This document shows positions 56,716-64,000 of a stretch of 64,000 nt of DNA, piece after piece; position 1 is the stretch's first letter; each line of letters starts with the position of its first letter. The DNA comes from Scalesia atractyloides (lineage: Eukaryota; Streptophyta; Magnoliopsida; Asterales; Asteraceae). The DNA lies in NCBI GenBank assembly GCA_947069175.1, contig CAMTDV010000030.1, positions 102,076,411 through 102,140,410 on the forward strand, read 5' to 3'. Made by a program: the position numbers and the translations under genes. The notes beneath the pieces are model-generated. The model searched no databases and was not told where the DNA came from. It saw only the letters and a program-made list of their open reading frames with translations.

Positions 56716-56906
56716 CAAGTTCGGCCGAACTTGTACAAGATTGTACAAGTTCGCGCGAACTTGTGGAGTTTTCAAAGAAGGCTAGTTAAGTTCGGCCGAA
56801 CTTGCATACGTATATGCAACTTCGCGCGAACTTGATAGAAACAAAGGATTCCTAGTTATCAGGCAAGTTCGGGCGAACTTGTGGTAGGCAAGTTCGGCCG
56901 AACTTG
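56716..56906. repeat. Palindrome cluster 2, promoter side of third LTR
   Basis: Six copies of CAAGTTCGNNCGAACTTG start at 56716, 56746, 56787, 56817, 56864 and 56889. Two have one change in the left arm (TAAGTTCG, CAACTTCG). The central bases are gc, cg, gc, cg, gg, gc. All lie within about 220 bp upstream of the TATA box. Confidence 0.95.
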
Positions 56907-57298
56907 GCCTGGTGACCAAGTTTCGTTTGCCGATTTCGCGTTAAGTGTTCGTTTGGTGATTTGGTTCGCATTAGATAGTTATATTAGGCGTTAAATTAAG
57001 GCGTTAAGCGTTATAGTTGATATAATAGTGCGGTTTAGCGATTCGAGAGTGCGAGGGCGATGCGATAGCGAGCGTAATCATAATCATAAACACACATAAC
57101 ACATAGATAATATAAAACCACATAAATAATTGCGATTTGCGATGCGATGAGATTTAATAAGCGATTAGATGCGATAATAGCGTACAATACTATAATTAAT
57201 TAACATAAACTTTATTATTAACCGAATCTCGGATTTACAAAGGATAGATAAACGGAAAACAAAAGAAAAGATAACAATCGAATTTTCGAGTTGTTACA

Positions 57299-57335
57299 GT
57301 ATCCCTTACTTTAGGGAATTACGTCCCGAAATTAG
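57299..57335 (-). promoter_or_regulatory. Polypurine tract and hairpin of third element
   Basis: Read on the minus strand, the pol stop is followed by hairpin AATTTCG-GGA-CGTAATT (57317-57333) and AAAGTAAGGGATAC next to the LTR. This is the same layout as at 5902-5940 and 13161-13200. Confidence 0.7.
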
Positions 57336-60300
57336 GCAGTAGCTGTAACAAATAGATGCGGGTACTTGGCCTTCATATCACTTTCCATTTCCCAAGTAAA
57401 CTCGGCGCCGCGTTTGCCCTCCCATCGGACCTTCACGATAGGGATGCGAGAGCGTCGTAGTTTCTTAGTCTCTAGGTCCATGATTTTCACAGGCTTTTCC
57501 ACGAAATGGAGAGTCTCGTTGATTTGCAGATCTTCGAGAGGGACATGCAGATTTTCTTCGGCTAAGCATTTCTTGAGGTTAGACACGTGGAAAGTCGGAT
57601 GTACATTATTGAGTTCCTCTGGTAATTCGAGACGATAGGCTACCTTACCGATCCTTTCCAGAATCTTTAAGGGACAAACGTATCGAGGCACTAGCTTTCC
57701 TTTCTTGCCGAAGCGGACCACTCCCTTCTAGGGTGCAACCTTTAGGAGAACATTATCTCCCACTTCGAACTGTAGGGGCTTGCGGCGTTTGTCGGCATAA
57801 CTCTTTTGACGACTCCGAGCTTTTAAGAGATTGTCTCTGATCTGGAGGATCTTGTCTGTCGTTTCTTGAATTAACTCGGGACCGGTGATTTGCACTTCTC
57901 CGATCTCGTGCCATGCAATAGGCGATCGACATTTTCTTTCATACAGTGCCTCAAAAGGAGCCATTTGAATGCTGGTATGATAACTATTATTGTACGAGAA
58001 TTCGATTAAAGGTAAATGTGTATCCCAGTTACCACCGAAATCTATGATGCACGCACGAAGCATGTCTTCGAGGGTGCGAATCGTTGGTTCAGTCTGACTG
58101 TCGGTTTGAGGGTGAAAAGCGGTACTGAGACTGAGAGTAGTACCGAGAGCAGATTGAAAAGTCTCACAGAGACGCGAGGTAAAGCGACCGTCACGGTCAG
58201 AGATGATGTCACGAGGCATCCCGTGTCGACAAATGACTTCGTCGGTATAGATTCGGGCTAACCGTTCGACCTTAAAGTCTTCTCGCATAGCAATAAAGTG
58301 CACAGATTTGGTGAGACGATCAACGATAACCCAAATGCTATCGTGGCCGGATGAAGTGCGCGTAAGTTTAGTAACGAAGTCCATAGCTATACTCTCCCAC
58401 TTCCACATCGGGATTTCGGGTTGTTCGAGTAAGCCAGAGGGCCTTTGATGTTCAGCTTTAACCTTCGAACAAGTTAAGCATTTTGAGACGTACAAGGCGA
58501 TATCCTTTTTCATGCCCGGCCACCAATACTTAGGACGAAGGTCCTGGTACATCTTATCGACACCGGGGTGAATGGAATATCGGATTATGAGCTTCGGTCA
58601 TTAGCAATTCACGAAGATTGTCACGTGTAGGAATCCAAATACGATCGAGATAGTAATAAATACCATCGGGTTTAGATACAAGCTGGGTTTCGGCACCACA
58701 TTTCATTTCTTCTTGAAGGGTATTCTCGTTAAAGCAGGCGAATTGAGCGGCACGGATGAGGGTTTCAAATTTAGCACAAGCTTGAGAGTCACGAATACCA
58801 TATACATAGCTTCGTCGACTTAGGGCATCGGCGACGACGTTTGGTTTGCCGGGATGGTAGCATATCTCACAATCGTAGTCATTGAGTAGTTCAACCCATC
58901 GACGTTGTCGCATGTTTAGTTCTTTTTTATTAAAGATATGTTGTAAGCTCTTATGATCGGCGAAGACCGTACACTTAGTACCGTAAAGGTAGTGTCGACA
59001 TATCTTTAATGCAAAAACAACTGCACCGAGTTCGAGATCATGGGTAGTATAGTTCTTCTCGTGGATCCTGAGTTGTCGAGACGCATACGCGATAACCTTG
59101 TCTCGTTGCATGAGAACACAACCAAGACCAAGATTAGAGGCATCGCAGTAAACAACGAAATCATCGTTTCCGTCAGGTAAAGCGAGAACGGGAGGGTCGC
59201 ATAGCATACGCTTGAGAGTTTGAAAGGCTTCCTCTTGCTTAGAATCCCAAACAAAAGGTTTATCTTTATGAGTTAAAGCGGTAAGCGGAACGACGATTTT
59301 AGAAAAATTGGCGATGAATCGACGGTAGTAACCCGCCAATCCAAGAAATGAACGGATTTCGGAGGCATTCTTCGGTGTAATCCAACTCTTGACGGCTTCA
59401 ATTTTTGCAGGGTCGACGTGAATTCCTTGACTATTAACGATGTGGCCGAGAAATTGGACTTCTTCGAGCCAGAATTCACATTTAGAAAACTTAGCATAAA
59501 GGCGATTTCCTTGAAGAAGTTCGAGGACTAAACAGAGATGACACGCGTGTTCGTCTCTCGACTTCGAATAGATAAGGATATCATCGATGAAAACAATGAC
59601 GAAACGATCTAAGAACGCCTTACACACACGGTTCATCAAATCCATGAAAACCGCGGGTGCATTGGTAAGACCAAAAGGCATGACCATGAATTCGAAATGG
59701 CCTTAGCGAGTACGGAAGGCAGTTTTAGGAATGTCTTCTTCCAACACGCGTAACTGATGATAACCGGAACGAAGATCGATCTTGGAAAAACAAGTAGCAC
59801 CTTGAAGCTGGTCAAATAAGTCGTCGATACGAGGTAGAGGGTAGCGGTTCTTTATCGTGAGTTTGTTAAGTTCACGATAATCGATGCACATACAGAATGA
59901 TCCGTCCTTCTTTTTCACGGAAAGGACAGGAGCGCCCCATGGCGAAGTGCTCGGCCGTATGAAACCTTTATCAAGAAGCTCTTGAAGTTGGCTTGATAGC
60001 TCGCGCATTTCTGATGGTGCGAGACGATAAGGAGGTTTAGCAACTGGAGTAGCACCTGGAATCAAATCGATACGGAATTCAACATCTCGAGTAGGGGGTA
60101 AATCGGGTAAATCGTCGGGAAAAACTTTAGGAAATTCACAAACAACGGGAACATCTTTATAAGTTTTCTTTTCTTTCTCCGGGTTCATAATGTGGGCGAG
60201 GAAGGCAACACATCGCTTTTGCAAGCATTTGTGTGCTCGAGTACATGACAAAGGCATCAACTTCTTTGAGGGAGTTTCACCATAAACATGGAGTTGATCA

Positions 60301-60761
60301 CCGTTAGGGAGAGGAAAACGAATCATCTTATCGAAGCATACAACTTCAGCATGGTTTTCACGAAGAAAATCCATACCTACTATGATATCGAAGCTACCTA
60401 ACTGCATAGGTATGAGATTGATCGAGAAGACATGGTTGTTGAGATCGAGATTACAACCACGTAAGACGGAATTAACGGTAACGGTTCTTCCGGTGGCGAC
60501 TTCCACATCGAAAGTCTTTGGGAGTTTAGCGCGTTTACATTTTAAAATCTTTTCGAATTCTAACGATACAAAAAAATTATCGGCACCAGTATCAAATAAA
60601 CATGAAGCATAAATACCATTAACGAGAAACGTACCATTGACAACATTGTTGTCATTCTGGGCCTGGCGGTGATTGAGATTGAAGGCTCTTCCACGCGCAG
60701 CTTGTTGTTGCTGCTGAGGCTGCTGCTGCTGCGGCTCTTGTTTCACGGTGCGGTTCGGCAA
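57332..60761 (-). pseudogene. Protease-RT-RNase H-integrase of third element, broken
   Basis: In order: protease (LFDTGADNFFVS) and first part of RT (RYPLPRIDDLFDQLQ) in 60761-59703, ended by a TAA at the Tyr position of the R-Y-G-H-x-E-F motif. RT continues in the same frame (FIDDILIYSK), then RNase H (YCDASNLGLG, TTHDLELGAV) to about 58570. There a one-base insertion shifts the frame before the S-I-H-P-G integrase zinc motif. The integrase core follows (CLTCSKVK; D in AMDFVTKL; D in SDRDGRF; E in DSQTEPTIRT) in 58552-57728, ended by TAG where Trp is expected (VAP-W-KGVVRFG). The SH3-like and chromodomain-like tail (HVSNLKKCL, VKVRWEGKRGAEFTWE) is in 57721-57332. At least two stops and one frameshift disable it. 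Confidence 0.92.
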
Positions 60762-61905
60762 ACATTAGCAAAGTGGTTCGGATCACCACACACGAAGCAC
60801 ACTTGTGCCTTTGGAGCTTGTTGCTGGTTGGCTTGAGGAGGAGCAGGTAAAGCTGGAGCTGTTGGAGCCTGGGGAGCTGGCTGACGAGTACCACTACGGC
60901 AGCTGACTGTAAAGTGGCCGTAGATGTTGCAGTTTGTGCAAAAACGGCAATTGCCACCAACGGCATGATGTATGTGCACTTAGGGCACATAAGGTGCGGG
61001 CCAGTGTACGCACGCTTTGCTGGCAGTGCGTTTGGTGCTGCTGACTGGAGTGGCTGAGGGTTCGCTGGAGCAGTAAGAGCAAAGTTCTTGCTCGGATTTT
61101 CCCTTTTGCGACCACGGCAACTGTTCTTTGGCTCTCGGGGCTGTTCGGTAGTAGGAGCTGCTGATTCGGTGACTGCCTGATATGCGACCTTGCTGCTTTT
61201 AAAGTAACCAGACTGAACTCGTTTGTCATTAATCTCGGCAGCTAACTGGTAGGTCTCCTCATAGTAGTAGGGGTGCTGCTTGAACAAAGTCGGCGACGCA
61301 ATCGGGGAGAGCATTGAGGTATTTCTTAATTGCCTTCTCGGTCGTATCCACTTGACCGGGACAGATGATGCTCAATTGTTTGAAGCGAGCGGTGAGACCA
61401 CGTTATCGGGACCATCTTGCTTGATATTCCAGTTCTCTAACTTCTGGATCTCGTAGGGAGGACATAATTCCTTGATCATAATTTCCTTAAGTTCCTCCCA
61501 AGTGAGTCCGTAAGCTTCGTCGTTCCCACGTCTGTTGCGCTCGGCTGTCCACCAGTCGAGAGCCCTTGATTGAAACACGCCGGTAGCGTTGACAGTGCGC
61601 AGAGCCTCGGGACACCCACTCTGGCGGAATGTGACCTCGATAGAGTCAAACCAGTGGAACATGGCACTCGGCCATTCGGTGCCTGAGAAAGTAAGCGGTC
61701 CACATGCTTTGAACTGCTTAAAGCTGAAGTGGGGTTTCGGGGCATCTCCCTTGGAGTCCACAGATGAGTTGCTGCTTACGGCATGAATTTCTGAGACGAT
61801 TTGCGGGATGACTTTAACTATCTCCTTGGCTACCATTGTAGTGATACGCTTGTCGGTGTTGCTGCGCTGGAGATTCCTTCGGGTGTGCGACCCCATAGAA
61901 GACAT
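60743..61905 (-). pseudogene. Gag of third element, frameshifted
   Basis: It starts at 61905 (MSSMGSHTRRNLQRSNTDKR). The Gag core (FKQFKACGPLTFSGTEWPSA, ALDWWTAERNRR, LTWEELKEIMIKE) runs to about 61440. It breaks and continues in another frame (LTARFKQLSIICPGQVDTTE) to about 61290, then again from 61290 (YQLAAEINDKRVQSGYFK) with a basic RGRKREN stretch, and once more near 60980. There the zinc knuckles CTNCNIYGHFTVSC and CFVCGDPNHFANVC are found. Gln-rich codons precede the protease frame at 60761. At least three frameshifts are inferred. Organisation parallels the Gag of the outer nested element. Confidence 0.85.
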
Positions 61906-62984
61906 CTACACGAAGGATTTAGATTAGATGAGATTCGATTATAATAGAGTTATGTTTAAATATTTATTATATTATCATTCATACAAGTCACAAAATCACA
62001 TAAAGACATGGGCACATCGTAATCACGTAAGCACACAAGCACGTAAGCACATAAGCACGTAAGAACATAAGCACATATTTGCACGTATTCACCTTCTAAT
62101 AATAACAATCGTAGCGCGATACGAGATAATAAGGATATATAATAGCGAGATAAGCGAGATAATACCGCGTATGAGGCACACGTCCTCATAGGCGTAAGCG
62201 AGTTAAGCGATTAGTTTGGTTGGTGTATTAATTAACATTTTAGATTACGAGAGCTGTGCGAGTTGTGCATACATTCGATGGAGCGTGAGTGCGATAAATC
62301 GAGAAATCGATGATATGATAAAATCATCAAAGCGAGAAGTCGATTAGAGCGAAAATTCTCAAAATTTGAAACACATAAATAATAATAACTCGATGATGCG
62401 TAAATCGACGATATAGGCTTAAATCAATTGGGAGTGTCCGGGGTTTTCAGACATTTGACATGCCAAAGTGATTCGACTACCCTTTGCATTCGGACCACGC
62501 TTTGGCCTAAAAGATAAACGTTCTCACCGCAAGCGGCTAACGACGTTTACCCTTCCAATTAATACGTGTTCCATACCATCGGCATAACCGAGACTTTGGT
62601 GAGATTGAAAATCGAATTGCGGAATTAGTCATTAAGATGCGGGTTTCACCCCTAACATAACAACTTTATTCCTAGATAGAAATGGAGATTTTCGTCGAGG
62701 TTTGGATGTCACTCCTAACTCAACGAAGACATCTCGTGCGAGAGAATGCGCGGAGTGAATGATCTCGTCGAGAGTTCTCGGTTTTAACACATATTCTCGA
62801 TTGATCACTCGTTTGGTGTGATGCGAGCGTTTCCAAGCGTGTATTATTGTATTAGCCTTAGGAAGTCACATTTAAGCATTTATGACAAGTAGTTTAACAT
62901 TTAAGTCAAAGATAGGTCAATCGGGTACTTAAACATGCTACTAGGTCGAATCGTGGAAATTCTACCTACTAAACTAAAGTTATG
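61906..62984 (-). other. Untranslated leader of third element
   Basis: Noncoding. It contains a short tandem repeat of cacgtaagcacataag-type words at about 62015-62085 and frequent cgagat/gcgat words. The word gctttggcctaa (about 62501) is shared with the leader of the outer nested element. No upstream ORF like that at 18948-18349 is present. Confidence 0.65.
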
Positions 62985-62999
62985 GCGCTTTTGATACCA
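62985..62999 (-). promoter_or_regulatory. Primer-binding site of third element (variant iMet)
   Basis: The minus strand reads TGGTATCAAAAGCGC. The first eight bases match the initiator tRNA-Met complement, then G is replaced by A. The three-base gap to the LTR is the same as in the two other gypsy-type elements. Confidence 0.8.
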
Positions 63000-63002
63000 A
63001 TC

Positions 63003-64000
63003 TGTCACACCCCAACCGATTGCGGAATCATCGGGGTAGTGGCACTAGGGAACCAGATTGTCTCAAGAGATTCCATAACAATTATTTAAAGATAATAAAT
63101 CAACATTTAACATCCATACTATTAAACTCATAATATCCTTAAACAATCATTACATTAACAAAATCCCTTAAACAGTATCTGATCCGATCTCCCCTAGATT
63201 TATTACACTTGGAACTAAACAAAATAAAACAAAACTAAACTACGCAGCCACATCCAAGCCTCCAAGCTACAAAATCCTCAACCCTGTTACATACGTTAAA
63301 ATACAAGTCAATACAATTAAGTAAAGGTGAGCATACAGGTTTAAGTACTACTAGCATAATCGAGAAAGCGTTCGCGAAATAACCTAACTACATATCATGA
63401 TACACCGAAACATTTCACACAGATTAACATAGGCTTATTTCTCATGCTAACTACCGTGAGAAGGCTTGCGCGTCCATCCTAACTAACCCCGTCGGGTGTA
63501 AGCCACACTATAGTACCATACTAGCTAAGGAGGCAAGTTAACGAAAATAAGTCCTAGTCACATGTTTCTAGCATACGTATTGAGCATATATAATCAGATT
63601 ATTCGCGTGTGATAAACAGTTTGATCTGTGTAGTGATTTTGATATAGGAACGTATGTAACATCCAAAAAGTGCGTTAAAGCAAAAATGGGTCAAGTATAC
63701 TCATGTGAGTGGTTTAGGTAAGAGTTCGGGATCTGAGGAGAGTCGAGAAGAGCGCCGGATCAGCCTGCATACACGAACGGAAGTGCATCAGTCTCCGAAA
63801 AGCTGAAACGGTAAGTTTTGGTTGGGCAGTAGACAAATTCGGGCGAACTTGTGTGTAAACACACAAGTTCGAGCGAACTTGTATGATTTTGCTGAGTTTG
63901 GTGCCAAGTTCGGTGCGAATCTAAATTGGTGCAATTGAACCTCTTACTGGGAAGACAAGTTCGGGCGAACTTGCTTGATTTCTTGGGAAATTAGGCAAGT
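63003..64000 (-). repeat. 5' LTR of third element, partial
   Basis: A copy of 54895 onward, cut by the window end. Near 63906-63940 the palindrome array differs from the left LTR: one copy is broken and at least one is missing, so the array is unstable between the LTRs of a single element. Confidence 0.92.

Larger units (their letters stand above)
54895..57298 (-). repeat. 3' LTR of third gypsy element (2404 bp)
   Basis: It begins TGTCACACCCCAACCG and ends GAGTTGTTACA. It matches 63003-64000 with scattered single-base changes and small indels. It contains two clusters of an 18-bp palindrome and a TATA box at 56681-56690 (minus strand). Confidence 0.93.
54895..64000 (-). mobile_element. Third Ty3/gypsy retrotransposon, broken, runs off the window
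   Basis: A minus-strand element. The left (3') LTR is 54895-57298, the right (5') LTR starts at 63003 with the same TGTCACACCCC and is cut by the window end. In element order: primer-binding site, 1.1-kb leader, gag (61905-60743), pol (60761-57332), polypurine tract. Stops and frameshifts occur in gag, between protease/RT and RT, at the start of integrase and before its C-terminal domain. The LTR is unrelated in sequence to those of the two nested elements apart from the first bases, but Gag and Pol are clearly related to theirs. The base pairs before the left LTR are TATCT; the other flank is outside the window. Confidence 0.94.

Noticed and set aside
55735..56906. Heat-shock elements (nTTCnnGAAn).
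   Set aside because: The spacing between TTC and GAA in CAAGTTCGNNCGAACTTG is four bases and arrays of alternating GAA/TTC units are not formed.

Overview
This is a nuclear plant (eudicot) window made almost entirely of transposable elements, with one recognisable host gene. The evidence is a YUCCA-type gene with plant exon structure, LTR retrotransposons primed by initiator tRNA-Met, a CACTA element, MITE-like elements and LINE 3' ends. The style of the Gag-Pol proteins recalls Asteraceae genomes, but that is an impression, not a proof. There is no bacterial gene, CRISPR array, rRNA gene or intact tRNA gene.

Layout. 1-3467: AT-rich DNA with a decayed gypsy remnant. 3468-24350: a two-level nest. 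The outer element (3468-24350, target duplication TCTAG) is a minus-strand LTR element that codes only for Gag. A 12.4-kb Ty3/gypsy element (9976-22341, target duplication CGTTG) sits inside its right-hand LTR, with almost identical 3.19-kb LTRs, a spliced gag, one long pol ORF, an integrase tail with a chromodomain-like end, and an extra ORF upstream of gag. 24701-26576: a non-autonomous CACTA element (TSD ATT) that appears to carry exon pieces of a host gene. 27289-32286: a decayed Ty1/copia element (TSD ACAAA).

32930-35444 (minus): a four-exon YUCCA-like flavin monooxygenase (auxin synthesis) with good splice sites but three single-base frameshifts. 36-54.9 kb: mostly AT-rich noncoding DNA with two copies of a small hAT-like MITE, a copia gag scrap, an LTR-like promoter block, a foldback element with 191-bp inverted repeats, a second MITE, two LINE 3' ends in opposite orientation and many short tandem duplications. 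54895-64000: a third minus-strand Ty3/gypsy element, broken by stops and frameshifts; its right LTR runs off the window.

The most striking signals lie in the noncoding parts of the three large minus-strand elements, and each LTR has its own structured array. The outer LTR has a tandem triplication of a tRNA-like unit downstream of the predicted TATA box, in sense orientation. The inner LTR has five palindromes at about 36-bp spacing whose arms differ between copies yet stay complementary. The third LTR has about 14 copies of the palindrome CAAGTTCGNNCGAACTTG in two clusters, one directly upstream of its TATA box. All three elements also share a short hairpin beside the polypurine tract.
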